Shown here: piece after piece, positions 29,720-38,331 of the stretch
Numbering within the stretch: position 1 is the first letter of the stretch
Layout of the letters: each line of letters starts with the position of its first letter
Assembly: GCA_025360085.1 (NCBI GenBank)
Contig: JANYCW010000040.1
Location: forward strand, 1 to 43,516
Direction: 5' to 3'
From: Actinomycetes bacterium
GTDB taxonomy: Bacteria > Actinomycetota > Actinomycetes > Nanopelagicales > Nanopelagicaceae
DNA: 43,516 nt
Program-made: the position numbers and the translations under genes
Notes under the pieces: model-generated
The model's input: the letters and a program-made list of their open reading frames with translations, nothing else
Database searches by the model: none
What the model was told of the DNA's origin: nothing

Positions 29720-29883
29720 GGTAACCTTACCCACAGACCAGTGGCCTAAACGCTCACTGCAAGAGGAGTTACCGCTCCCACCTACATCGCCATTCGTGCG
29801 ATCTGGTTTGTCGGATATAGGAATTACATTCCTTGTCGACCTGCGGTTTTCTTTTTGCAAACGCGTTAACACCACTAGCGTTT
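29720..29883 (+). promoter_or_regulatory. Hairpin-rich 5' leader of infC operon
   Basis: The gap 29684-29904 holds a run of short perfect hairpins: GGTA/TACC (29720-29731), CAGTG/CACTG (29739-29759), GGAG/CTCC (29765-29778), ATCGC/GCGAT (29786-29802), AGGAAT/ATTCCT with a TAC loop (29819-29833) enclosed by GTCG/CGAC (29810-29840), and AAACGC/GCGTTT (29859-29883). No T-run. Consistent with a cis-regulatory leader controlling infC-rpmI-rplT, as known in other phyla; the mechanism here is unknown. Confidence 0.5.
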
Positions 29884-29904
29884 ACTAAACCAAAGGAGCA
29901 CACA

Positions 29905-30495
29905 GTCAGCACAGAGCCGCGCATCAATGATCGCATTCGCACACCACAAATCCGCTTGATCGGTCATACCGGCCAACAAATTGGGGTTGTCGATATCGAT
30001 ACCGCGTTAAAGATGGCAGATGAGGTGGGACTCGACTTAGTCGAAATCGCCGCAGAAGCTAATCCACCCGTTTGCAAGATTATGGACTTCGGAAAATATA
30101 AGTACGAAGTTGCACAAAAAGCTCGGGAGGCGCGGCAAAACCAGACCCACATTGTGGTCAAGGAGGTGCGTTTAACACCAAAGATTGAGACACATGATTA
30201 TGAGACTAAACGTAATCAAGTTGAGAAATTTCTTAAAGGTGGCGACAAAGTGAAAGTGACTATGAAGTTCCGAGGCCGTGAGCAAACGCGTCCTGAGCTT
30301 GGATACAAAATGCTGCAACGTTTGGCAACCGACATTGCAGAGTTTGGATTCATTGAATTCGCTCCAAAACAGGAGGGGCGAAATATGACCATGGTAATCG
30401 GACCGACAAAGAAGAAAACAGAGGCAGTTGCAGAAGCTAAGGCGGCACGTAAAGCCAAAGCAGATGCAGCAGCAGAGACAATGGATGGAGCATAA
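29905..30495 (+). CDS. infC: Translation initiation factor IF-3, likely GTC start
   Basis: Binds the 30S subunit, keeps subunits apart and rejects wrong start codons. 196 residues if started at 29905. N-domain begins [11 protein letters not shown], as in actinobacterial homologues, then [19 protein letters not shown], the linker [17 protein letters not shown], and the C-domain [20 protein letters not shown] with [11 protein letters not shown]; the tail is Lys/Ala-rich. The conserved N terminus is reached at a GTC codon (29905-29907) placed 6 bases after AAAGGAG (29892-29898). A TTG at 29833 would add 24 unconserved residues without a ribosome-binding site; the first internal Met would remove much of the N-domain. 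A rare start codon fits IF-3 self-control, known for AUU in E. coli. Confidence 0.93.
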   Translation, partial: VSTEPRINDRIRTPQIRLIGHTGQQIGVVDIDTALKMADEVGLDLVEIAAEANPPVCKIMDFGKYKYEVAQKAREARQNQTHIVVKEVRLTPKIETHDYETKRNQVEKFLKGGDKVKVTMKFRGREQTRPELGYKMLQRLATDIAEFGFIEFAPKQEGRNMTMVIGPTKKKTEAVAEAKAARKAKADAAAETMDGA

Positions 30496-30497
30496 AG

Positions 30498-30695
30498 ATG
30501 CCAAAGATGAAAACGCACAGCGGAGCTAAAAAGACTTTCCGCGTTACAGGAACCGGGAAGATCATGCACGAGCGCGCTGGTAAGCGACACTTGCTCGAGC
30601 GTAAATCCTCACGCGTTACACGCCGTCTATCAACCGAACAGTCAGCAAAACCAACCGTCACAATGACAGCCAAGCGCATGCTTGGTCTAAAATAA
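30498..30695 (+). CDS. rpmI: 50S ribosomal protein L35
   Basis: Small basic protein of the large ribosomal subunit. 65 residues: [20 protein letters not shown] at the start and a C terminus rich in Lys/Arg are diagnostic. GGAG inside the end of infC precedes ATG 30498, two bases after the infC stop. Part of infC-rpmI-rplT. Confidence 0.97.
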   Translation: MPKMKTHSGAKKTFRVTGTGKIMHERAGKRHLLERKSSRVTRRLSTEQSAKPTVTMTAKRMLGLK

Positions 30696-30709
30696 GGAGC
30701 GTGAATTAA

Positions 30710-31069
30710 ATGAGAGTAAAACGTGGTGTTCACGCCGCAAAAAAGCGTCGTACAACTTTAGAGCGTGCCAGCGGATATCGCGGACAACGCTCACGTCTTT
30801 TCACAAAGGCGAAAGAGCAAGTTACGCATTCAATGGTCTATGCATTCAATGACCGTAAAGATAAGAAGGGCGATTTTCGCCGTCTCTGGATTCAACGAAT
30901 AAATGCGGGCTGCCGTTCACACGGATTGACCTATAACCGTTTCATCCAAGGTCTCAAAATTGGCGGTGTTGAAGTAGATCGCCGCGTTCTCTCTGATATG
31001 GCAGTTAATGATCCTGCAACTTTCAAGGTTCTTGTAGATCTTGCTCGCAAGAACCTTATTTCAGCGTAA
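30710..31069 (+). CDS. rplT: 50S ribosomal protein L20
   Basis: rRNA-binding assembly protein of the large subunit, autoregulatory in several bacteria through the infC operon leader. 119 residues; [30 protein letters not shown] and [19 protein letters not shown] are family blocks. AAGGAG at 30694-30699 supports ATG 30710. Confidence 0.97.
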   Translation: MRVKRGVHAAKKRRTTLERASGYRGQRSRLFTKAKEQVTHSMVYAFNDRKDKKGDFRRLWIQRINAGCRSHGLTYNRFIQGLKIGGVEVDRRVLSDMAVNDPATFKVLVDLARKNLISA

Positions 31070-31078
31070 TCATCGCTA

Positions 31079-31864
31079 ATGATTGAGAGCCTTAACTCAC
31101 CGCATGTTGGGCGAGTTAAGGCTCTTATTAGTTCTCGTGGCGTTAAAGAGCGACGAATCGCGGGTGAATTCGTTGCAGAGGGTTTGCAATGTTTTCGTGA
31201 AGCGACTACCTCACATAACGGTCCTCGCATTCAATCGCTTTATCTAACGGCGTCGGCGCGCATCAAAGTCGATGAAATGGCTGATCTCTCGCTCATTAAT
31301 ACTTTCGATGTCAGCGATGGAGTTATGTCAGCGATGTCGCAGACAATTACCCCGCAGGGCATTCTTGCGATCTGCACGATTCCGCGATCATCACTAGATT
31401 CCATCGCTTTGAATGGAACACGTAAATTTATTTATCTCTCAGAGATCCAAGATCCAGGAAATGCCGGAACAATTTTAAGATCTGCCGATGCTTTTGGAAT
31501 GGATGCCGTAATTACTTCACCTGGCAGCGTCGATATGTACTCACCTAAAGTGGTTCGAAGTACCGCTGGTTCACTGTGGCATATCCCTGTTTTTGAATCT
31601 ATCGAACTCCAAGGCTTACTCACTTCAAAGAAACTTCATGCATTTACTCTGGGTTCAAAGGGTTCAAAGCCTTTAACTGATTTCACCACTTCGGGGGATT
31701 GCATTGCAATTTTTGGAAACGAAGCGCACGGCTTAGCAACATTTGATTCGAGTGCTGCGATTGAATCGGTGAGTATCCCCATGCCAGGTGCGGCTGAGAG
31801 CCTGAATCTTTCGGCGGCGGCGGCGATCGTTATGTATCACCTGGCAAAAATGCGGCCTGCTTAA
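31079..31864 (+). CDS. SpoU/TrmH-family rRNA 2'-O-methyltransferase
   Basis: Knotted SPOUT methyltransferase that probably modifies a ribose in rRNA; exact target not known. 261 residues: an N-terminal substrate-binding region (SLNSPHVGRVKALISSRG, GEFVAEGLQ), then the three SpoU motifs: EIQDPGNAGTILRSADAFG, IAIFGNEAHGLA and SIPMPGAAESLNLSAAAAIV. ATG 31079 lies 9 bases after rplT. Genes of this family are usual between rplT and pheS in Actinobacteria. Confidence 0.9.
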   Translation: MIESLNSPHVGRVKALISSRGVKERRIAGEFVAEGLQCFREATTSHNGPRIQSLYLTASARIKVDEMADLSLINTFDVSDGVMSAMSQTITPQGILAICTIPRSSLDSIALNGTRKFIYLSEIQDPGNAGTILRSADAFGMDAVITSPGSVDMYSPKVVRSTAGSLWHIPVFESIELQGLLTSKKLHAFTLGSKGSKPLTDFTTSGDCIAIFGNEAHGLATFDSSAAIESVSIPMPGAAESLNLSAAAAIVMYHLAKMRPA

Positions 31865-31876
31865 AGTTGCAACCAT

Positions 31877-31882
31877 TAGACT
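31877..31882 (+). promoter_or_regulatory. Predicted -10 element of pheS
   Basis: TAGACT ends 6 bases before ATG 31889; the 24-base gap holds no ribosome-binding site and no room for a T-box. No clear -35 inside the upstream gene. Confidence 0.4.
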
Positions 31883-31888
31883 CGCTCC

Positions 31889-32896
31889 ATGCGCGAAGAT
31901 GAGATAGCAAGCTGGGTATCCGATGCCCACGCCGCATTCGCAGCCGCTGCAGATTTAGACACTCTTAAAATTGCACGCCTGACACACTCTGGCGACAAAT
32001 CACCTATCGCGTTAGCATCTCGCGGCCTTGGGGCGCTGCCTGCCGATGAGAAGATGCAATATGGAAAGCTCATTGGGGATGCCAAAGCCTCCATTGCCAG
32101 CTCCCTTGCCGATGCAACATCGGTTTTAGAGGCTGAGCGCGATATGAAAGTTTTGCTAGAAGAAATACTGGACGTCACACTTGCCTCTAATCGTTCTCAC
32201 CGTGGCGGCTTACATCCGATTTCCATTATGAAGAATGAGATCAGCGATTTCTTTATTGAACAGGGATATAGCGTGCAAGAGGGTCCAGAGATGGAGTCTG
32301 GCTGGCTTAACTTTGATGCACTCAATATTCCTCCCGATCATCCAGCGCGCACGATGCAAGATACATTTTTTCTAGAGCCGATTGAATCAGGGATAGTTCT
32401 ACGGACTCAAACATCGCCTGTTCAAATCCGCACAATGCTTACATCTTCACCGCCGATTTACATTATTTCCCCGGGACGTACTTTTCGGGCCGACGGACTC
32501 GATGCCACACATAGCCCGGTATTTCACCAAGTCGAGGGCTTAGTGGTCGATCGAGGAATCACTATGGCCCACTTAAAGGGCACACTCGATAATTTTGCAC
32601 AGGCCATGTTTGGCCCGGATGTCACCACGCGGTTACGACCATCGTTTTTTCCATTCACAGAGCCAAGCGCCGAAGTCGATATCTATTTTAATAATCGCTG
32701 GATTGAATGGGGCGGTTGTGGAATGGTCAATCCTAAAGTTTTGCAGACGTGCGGAATCGACACTGAGATTTTCTCAGGATTTGCTTTTGGTATGGGCATC
32801 GAGCGTACGTTAATGGTGCGCCATGGCATTACCGATATGCATGACATCGTCGAAGGCGATCTTCGTTTTACTCGACAGTTCGGGGTTGGGCTCTAA
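31889..32896 (+). CDS. pheS: Phenylalanyl-tRNA synthetase alpha chain
   Basis: Catalytic subunit of the alpha2-beta2 enzyme charging tRNA-Phe. 335 residues: N-terminal coiled-coil tRNA-binding arm (about 1-85), then the class II core with motif 1 region HPISIMKNEISDFF, motif 2 FRADGLDATHSPVFHQVEG and motif 3 GFAFGMGIERTLMVRHGI. ATG 31889 is the first codon and gives a normal N terminus. Its stop overlaps the pheT start by one base (TAATG). Confidence 0.97.
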   Translation: MREDEIASWVSDAHAAFAAAADLDTLKIARLTHSGDKSPIALASRGLGALPADEKMQYGKLIGDAKASIASSLADATSVLEAERDMKVLLEEILDVTLASNRSHRGGLHPISIMKNEISDFFIEQGYSVQEGPEMESGWLNFDALNIPPDHPARTMQDTFFLEPIESGIVLRTQTSPVQIRTMLTSSPPIYIISPGRTFRADGLDATHSPVFHQVEGLVVDRGITMAHLKGTLDNFAQAMFGPDVTTRLRPSFFPFTEPSAEVDIYFNNRWIEWGGCGMVNPKVLQTCGIDTEIFSGFAFGMGIERTLMVRHGITDMHDIVEGDLRFTRQFGVGL

Positions 32897-35343
32897 TGCG
32901 CGCACCACGCTCGTGGCTCAAAGAATTCGCTGCTATCCCGACATCACTTTCATCTGATGAAATCGCACAAGCTTTCATCCGTGTCGGTTTTGAAGTTGAG
33001 GAGATTATCGAAACTGGCGTTGATTTAACTGGGCCGCTCGTAATTGGTGATGTTGTTTCAATCGAAGAGATTACCGAATTCAAAAAACCTATACGTTTTG
33101 TTGGCCTTGATTGTGGTGAAGGAAAGATCCGCTTTGTTATCTGTGGTGCCTTTAATTTTAAAGTAGGCGATCTCGTTGTTGTTGCACTCCCCGGTGCGGT
33201 TCTACCTGGTGGTTTTGAAATCGCCCAGCGAGAAACATATGGAAAAATCAGCGATGGAATGATCTGTTCATCGCGCGAATTAGCTTTAAGTGATGAGCAC
33301 GCCGGCATCATGGTTATTGCTCCGGGCCAGGCTCACATCGGTGATGATGCAATTGTGCTCCTTGAAATAAACGACACCATCTTTGATATTGCCGTAAATC
33401 CAGATCGTGGTTACGCCTTAAGTATCCGCGGATTGGCGCGCGAAATCGCAGGAGTTCTTGGCCTTTCCTACACTGATCCCGTTGAGGCGCTGCGCTCCTG
33501 TGAGTTTGAAGAGCGTGGTATTGGTGTCAAGCCAGTATTAGAAACTGGAGCAAGCGTTTTATATTTGACCACACTGGGAAATTACAATCCTCAATCTCCT
33601 ACACCTTTGTGGATCATTCGACGTCTTGAAAAAATGGGAATGCGTTCTATCTCCTTGGCCGTTGATATTACTAACTATGTGATGCTCGAATTAGGACAGC
33701 CGATGCATGCATTTGACCGGAGCGAGATTTCGGGTGATATTCGGATCGGACGATTAAAAACGGGCGAGAGCTTTATAACGCTAGATTCACAAGAGCGCAA
33801 TGTTTCACCTGATGACGTTGTGGTAATGGATGATAAGCGAACGCTTGCTATCGCTGGAATTATGGGTGGGGCAGGATCTGAGATTAACGAGTTAACAACT
33901 GAACTTGTAATCGAGGCGGCGCGCTTTGATCCGATGGCAATTGCCAAGAGTTCTAGACGTCATAAACTTTCAACCGAGGCATCGCGGCGCTTTGAAAGAT
34001 CGGTTGATGCTTCATTGGCCCAGTTTGCCTCCGCCCGTTGTGCGCAGTTACTTATTGAGTTCGCAGGGGCCGTGCATATCCAAACTCGCAGTTCGGGTAA
34101 GCCCGTTTACGCCCCGATTGTCCAGCTTGATCCACAATATATTTCACGGGTTTTGGGCATTGATGTCCCTGAACAAAAAATCTGCGAAATTCTCACCATG
34201 CTTGGCTGCGATGTCGATGCCGATTTCAATGTAGATCCGCCCTCATGGCGTTGGGATTTAACGCAACCCGCCGACTTTGTTGAAGAGGTCGCGCGCATGC
34301 TCGGTTACGACAGTATTCCATCGCACTTGCCGCCTCGTCCGCTGCATGCCAGCTTGACTGCGGCCCAAAAGCGTCGGCGCGCAATAGCGCTTTCCCTCGC
34401 CGCGCAGGGTTTATCGGAAGTCCAGACATTTCCATTTACAAACGACGCACTCATTGCATCTATGGGTTATGTCGCCGAGCGCGCTTCTACCTATCGTTTA
34501 GCCAATCCCATGTCGGAGGATAATCCTGTCCTTCGAACTCATCTTTTGCCGGGTCTTGCTCAGGTGGCTCAACGAAATATTGGCCGCGGCGCAAAAGATA
34601 TCGCTATCTTTGAGATCGCATCTATCTTTCGCAACTCTCAAGATTTGGGTCCAGCGATTTCACCAGAGCTTGGAGCTAAACCATCGGATAACATTATCGC
34701 CGATATCTTTGCCAGCGTACCGGTGCAACATCTGCACTGTGCGGGGCTATTGGGGGGAAAGATTGAACGTGAATCTTGGCGTGGCAAGGCGCGAAGCTTT
34801 GATCACAACGATGCAATCGCACATGTTGAGCGAATTCTTGAACTCTCGAATCTGAGCTACTCACTTAAGCGAAGTGATTTTGCGCCATGGCATCCAGGCA
34901 GGTGTGTTGAGTTTATTATCGATGGGCGGCCCGTGGCGCATGCAGGTGAGCTCCATCCGCGTGTGGTAGAACAGTTCTCGTTACCGCTTCGTTCAGTTGC
35001 ATTTGTCATAAATCTTGATGCCTTGCCCCAAACACCCATGGTGCGAGCACAATCAGTTGCAGTGATGCCGCCGGCTACGCAAGATGTCTCACTAATCGTT
35101 GATACCTCTGTCCTGGCCGGGGATATTGAGGCGGCTCTGCGCGAAGGTGCGGGCGAACTTCTTGAATCTATTACCCTCTTTGATCGCTATGCCGCGATTG
35201 GCGAAGGCAAAGTATCTCTGGCTTTCACGCTAACTTTCCGCGCCCCCGATCGCACCCTAACGGGGGATGAAGTCTCTGCCATGAGAGAGGCCGCTACCGC
35301 GGTCGCGGTAAACAAATATGGGGCGGAAGTTCGTACCGCATAA
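32896..35343 (+). CDS. pheT: Phenylalanyl-tRNA synthetase beta chain
   Basis: Structural and editing subunit of PheRS. 815 residues. N-terminal EMAP/OB tRNA-binding domain (about 39-150, ending near KISDGMICSSRELAL), B3/B4 editing domain (about 210-370, with SLAVDITNYVMLELGQPMHAFD), B5 domain (about 400-470), catalytic-like domain, and a C-terminal anticodon-binding FDX-ACB domain (about 725-815). Starts on the pheS stop. Confidence 0.97.
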   Translation: MRAPRSWLKEFAAIPTSLSSDEIAQAFIRVGFEVEEIIETGVDLTGPLVIGDVVSIEEITEFKKPIRFVGLDCGEGKIRFVICGAFNFKVGDLVVVALPGAVLPGGFEIAQRETYGKISDGMICSSRELALSDEHAGIMVIAPGQAHIGDDAIVLLEINDTIFDIAVNPDRGYALSIRGLAREIAGVLGLSYTDPVEALRSCEFEERGIGVKPVLETGASVLYLTTLGNYNPQSPTPLWIIRRLEKMGMRSISLAVDITNYVMLELGQPMHAFDRSEISGDIRIGRLKTGESFITLDSQERNVSPDDVVVMDDKRTLAIAGIMGGAGSEINELTTELVIEAARFDPMAIAKSSRRHKLSTEASRRFERSVDASLAQFASARCAQLLIEFAGAVHIQTRSSGKPVYAPIVQLDPQYISRVLGIDVPEQKICEILTMLGCDVDADFNVDPPSWRWDLTQPADFVEEVARMLGYDSIPSHLPPRPLHASLTAAQKRRRAIALSLAAQGLSEVQTFPFTNDALIASMGYVAERASTYRLANPMSEDNPVLRTHLLPGLAQVAQRNIGRGAKDIAIFEIASIFRNSQDLGPAISPELGAKPSDNIIADIFASVPVQHLHCAGLLGGKIERESWRGKARSFDHNDAIAHVERILELSNLSYSLKRSDFAPWHPGRCVEFIIDGRPVAHAGELHPRVVEQFSLPLRSVAFVINLDALPQTPMVRAQSVAVMPPATQDVSLIVDTSVLAGDIEAALREGAGELLESITLFDRYAAIGEGKVSLAFTLTFRAPDRTLTGDEVSAMREAATAVAVNKYGAEVRTA

Positions 35344-35344
35344 A

Positions 35345-35362
35345 TATGCATCAAATTGCATA
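35345..35362 (+). promoter_or_regulatory. ARG box (ArgR operator) upstream of argC
   Basis: Perfect inverted repeat TATGCA-N6-TGCATA, 18 bp in total, the size of an ArgR half-pair. Actinobacterial ARG boxes carry TGCAT-type arms. It overlaps the argC -35 (35356-35361), and argR is in the same operon at 39487, so repression by ArgR with arginine is the likely role. Confidence 0.75.
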
Positions 35363-35384
35363 AATATCGAAGTTTGTCTATGCT
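35356..35384 (+). promoter_or_regulatory. argC promoter, predicted leaderless
   Basis: TTGCAT (35356-35361), exact 17-base spacer, TATGCT (35379-35384), then 6 bases to ATG 35391. Transcription should start on the A of ATG; no ribosome-binding site is present. Confidence 0.7.
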
Positions 35385-35390
35385 ATCTCT

Positions 35391-36410
35391 ATGAAAACAG
35401 TGGTTATCGGCGGCAGTGGCTATGCAGGTGGAGAGCTCCTGCGTTTATTGGCCCTTCACCCTCATTTTCAGGTTGTTGAGATAAGTGCACATAGCAATGC
35501 AGGAGAACTCGTTACCACGGTACATCCACATCTGAGCTCATACGCCGGTCAGCGTTTTTTAACCCCGTCCCAGATTGATTTTGCAGGTATTGAATATGCA
35601 TTCATTGCATTGCCACTTGGCGAATCTGCGGCGTTAGTTTCATCGATTCCATCTGACGTAAAAATCATTGATCTAGGCGCCGACTTTCGTTTAAGCGATA
35701 CTGCGCAGTGGGAAAAATACTATGGCGGCGCTCACGCAGGAACATGGAGCTATGGGCTTGCTGAATTACCAGGTCAACGAGGAATTATTGCCGCCGCTTC
35801 CAGAGTAGCTAACCCGGGCTGTTATGCCACATCCATTCTTCTTGGTATTGCACCGGCACTTGGATTCATTGCCGTTGATGACATTGTTGTGGTGGCAGCC
35901 TCTGGAACAACAGGGGCTGGAAGAAGTGAAAAGATCAGTTTGAGTGCAAGCCAGGTGATGGGATCACTTACTTCCTATAAATTTGCTGGAGTACATCAAC
36001 ACACACCTGAAATCGAAGAGGCCTTAAGTAAAATTGCGCACAGCGCAGTTCGAATTTCATTTACTCCCATCTTGGCACCAATGCCACGTGGAATTCTTTC
36101 AACAATAACCGCCAAGTTGACGAAACCAATGAGTACAAAAGAAGTGCATACTATCTACACCACGGCATATGCAGATGAATACTTTGTTGAGGTTCTCCCC
36201 TCTGGCCAATTGCCAAAGACCGGCGATCTCACTGGCAGCAATAGAGCCCAGATACAGGTCGGAGTTGATGAACACACGAATCGACTTATCATTTCATCAG
36301 CCCTTGATAATTTAGGCAAGGGTGCTGCAAGCCAGGCGATTCAAAACGCTAATGTAATGGCGGGTTTTGATGAAACCACTGGGCTGTTAATTGATGGTCT
36401 AGGTGTATGA
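35391..36410 (+). CDS. argC: N-acetyl-gamma-glutamyl-phosphate reductase
   Basis: NADPH reduction of N-acetylglutamyl phosphate to the semialdehyde, third step to ornithine. 339 residues. Rossmann start VVIGGSGYAGGELLRLL, catalytic Cys144 in ANPGCYATSI, and HQHTPEIEE with the family's conserved His. First gene of the arg unit; the argJ ATG overlaps its TGA stop. Confidence 0.97.
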   Translation: MKTVVIGGSGYAGGELLRLLALHPHFQVVEISAHSNAGELVTTVHPHLSSYAGQRFLTPSQIDFAGIEYAFIALPLGESAALVSSIPSDVKIIDLGADFRLSDTAQWEKYYGGAHAGTWSYGLAELPGQRGIIAAASRVANPGCYATSILLGIAPALGFIAVDDIVVVAASGTTGAGRSEKISLSASQVMGSLTSYKFAGVHQHTPEIEEALSKIAHSAVRISFTPILAPMPRGILSTITAKLTKPMSTKEVHTIYTTAYADEYFVEVLPSGQLPKTGDLTGSNRAQIQVGVDEHTNRLIISSALDNLGKGAASQAIQNANVMAGFDETTGLLIDGLGV

Positions 36411-37549
36411 GGTTACCAAAGGGCTTTCGAGCAGGGGCCGTGGCCGCTGGTTTGAAAAGCAATGGCGCGCTTGATGTAACCCTGATAGAAAATCAAGGAC
36501 CATACTTTAATTCTGCTGCCGTATTTACAAGCAATAAGGTAGTAGCTGCCCCAGTTATCTGGTCACGTCAAGTTGCTAAGGGTGCAACCGTGCGCGCCGT
36601 GGTTCTTAACTCAGGAGGCGCCAATGCCTGCACTGGCCCGCAAGGTTTTATTGATACACATGCAACAGCCGAGCTCGTAGGTGAACTTTTATCGATCTCA
36701 TCAGGTGAAGTAATCGTATGTTCGACAGGGCTTATCGGTGAACCATTGCCGATGGAAAAAATAATTAAGGGAATAAGAACCATAGCGCCACTTATGGATA
36801 GCGATTCATTAGGTGCCGCGGCGCAGGCGATTATGACAACGGACACTGTTGCAAAAATATGTACCACACATAAGTTCGGGGTTGAAGTATCAGGAATTGC
36901 TAAGGGTGCTGGAATGCTAGCGCCCGGACTTGCAACCATGTTGTCGGTGATTATGACTGATGCGATTATTTCACATAATGCGCAGGAAATATTTACACGT
37001 GCAACCGATCGCACATTTAATCGAATTGATTCTGATGGCTGTATGTCTACTAACGATACGGTGTTGTTAATGTCATCTGGTGCATCCGGTATTTCAATTA
37101 GTGACCAAGGGCTAGAAGAGCTTCTCATGCATGTCTGTGAATCTCTAAGCGCTCAACTCATTGCCGATGCCGAAGGCTCTACTAAAACGGTGGAAATTAA
37201 AGTAATGAATGCAGCAAGTGAGAACGATGCGGTCAAGATCGGTCGTGCATGTGCCCGAAATAACCTGCTCAAAGCCGCAATCTTTGGAGGAGATCCCAAT
37301 TGGGGTCGAATCTTGGCAGCTGTTGGCACGGCCGATGCCGAAATGGATCCAAGTAAGATTGATGTAAACCTTAACGGTGTTGCAGTCTGTACTAATAGCG
37401 CTGCCGATGTGGATAAAACTACGGTGAATTTCAGCGATCGCTTGGTAAGAATAGTGATCAACATGAATATAGGTCACGCTAGCGCGGTTATTTTAACCAA
37501 TGATTTATCGCATGGATACGTCCATGAAAACTCGGCCTACTCAACATGA
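36407..37549 (+). CDS. argJ: Bifunctional ornithine acetyltransferase/NAGS ArgJ
   Basis: Transfers acetyl from N-acetylornithine to glutamate, recycling the acetyl group; bifunctional forms also use acetyl-CoA. 380 residues. The autocatalytic cleavage site is intact: KGAGMLAPGLATML with nucleophile Thr177. Also NSGGANACTGPQG and DPNWGRILAA. No argA or argE is present, so the cyclic pathway is expected. ATGA overlaps on both sides (argC, argB). Whether it is mono- or bifunctional cannot be decided from sequence alone. Confidence 0.94.
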   Translation: MRLPKGFRAGAVAAGLKSNGALDVTLIENQGPYFNSAAVFTSNKVVAAPVIWSRQVAKGATVRAVVLNSGGANACTGPQGFIDTHATAELVGELLSISSGEVIVCSTGLIGEPLPMEKIIKGIRTIAPLMDSDSLGAAAQAIMTTDTVAKICTTHKFGVEVSGIAKGAGMLAPGLATMLSVIMTDAIISHNAQEIFTRATDRTFNRIDSDGCMSTNDTVLLMSSGASGISISDQGLEELLMHVCESLSAQLIADAEGSTKTVEIKVMNAASENDAVKIGRACARNNLLKAAIFGGDPNWGRILAAVGTADAEMDPSKIDVNLNGVAVCTNSAADVDKTTVNFSDRLVRIVINMNIGHASAVILTNDLSHGYVHENSAYST

Positions 37550-38331
37550 TCATCGTTAAGTTCGGTGGACATGCAATGGACGATGAAAATGGCAACTTCG
37601 CCAACGCTATTTCAACTGGAATCTTAAGAGGTGAAAAAATTGTTGTCGTCCATGGCGGTGGACCTCACATCAATGCGGCATTAACCAAGGCCGGAATCGA
37701 AAGTGAATTTATAGAAGGTTTTAGATATACCTCTCCCGAAATTTTCACTATCGTAGAACGAGTTTTGACTAAGGACGTTGGAACCCAACTTGCAGCAACA
37801 CTTGTACGAAGTGGAGTAAATGCCATAGCAATATCTGGGCGCGAACTACCGACGTTTATTTCACGAAAAAAGAGCGCACTCATCGATGGCAGCCCAGTTG
37901 ACCTTGGGCAGGCGGGCGAGGTTGTATCCGTGCATACTGCCCAGATTCAATCACTTTTAAACGATGGATTTGTTCCTGTGCTCGCACCAATTTCTGCCAA
38001 TGAATCAGGCGATGGCGGGTTAAATCTCAACGCTGATTTAGCTGCAGCTGCATTGGCAGGTGCCTTTGAGTCAAGCGTTCTAATAATCATGACCGATGTT
38101 GCTGGTATTTACCGTAATTGGCCCGATAGAGATTCGTTGATAGATGTTATCTCGGCGGATGAACTTGAATCTCTTGCATCAACATTTAGCGATGGGATGG
38201 CGCCAAAGGTGCAAGCGGTTTTACATGCAATTGCCCAAGGAGCTAAAGCGGTTCGTATTATTGATGGAAGAGATCCCACGAGTTTTGACGCAGCGTTAGC
38301 TGGCCATGGCGGAACTCTGGTGATTGCATGA
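37546..38331 (+). CDS. argB: Acetylglutamate kinase, short form
   Basis: Phosphorylates N-acetylglutamate. 261 residues, E. coli-like length. Lys5 and Gly motif IVKFGGHAM, substrate loop VVVHGGGPHIN, and NLNADLAAAALA with its catalytic Asp are present. The ~25-30 residue N-terminal helix that forms the hexamer in arginine-inhibited kinases is missing: the product starts directly at IIVKFGG, and the ATG overlaps the argJ stop, leaving no alternative start outside argJ. Feedback sensitivity is therefore doubtful. Confidence 0.95.
   Translation: MIIVKFGGHAMDDENGNFANAISTGILRGEKIVVVHGGGPHINAALTKAGIESEFIEGFRYTSPEIFTIVERVLTKDVGTQLAATLVRSGVNAIAISGRELPTFISRKKSALIDGSPVDLGQAGEVVSVHTAQIQSLLNDGFVPVLAPISANESGDGGLNLNADLAAAALAGAFESSVLIIMTDVAGIYRNWPDRDSLIDVISADELESLASTFSDGMAPKVQAVLHAIAQGAKAVRIIDGRDPTSFDAALAGHGGTLVIA

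Noticed and set aside
29833-29904. TTG start giving a 24-residue longer IF-3
   Set aside because: No ribosome-binding site, lies in a perfect hairpin, and the extension does not look like any IF-3 N terminus.
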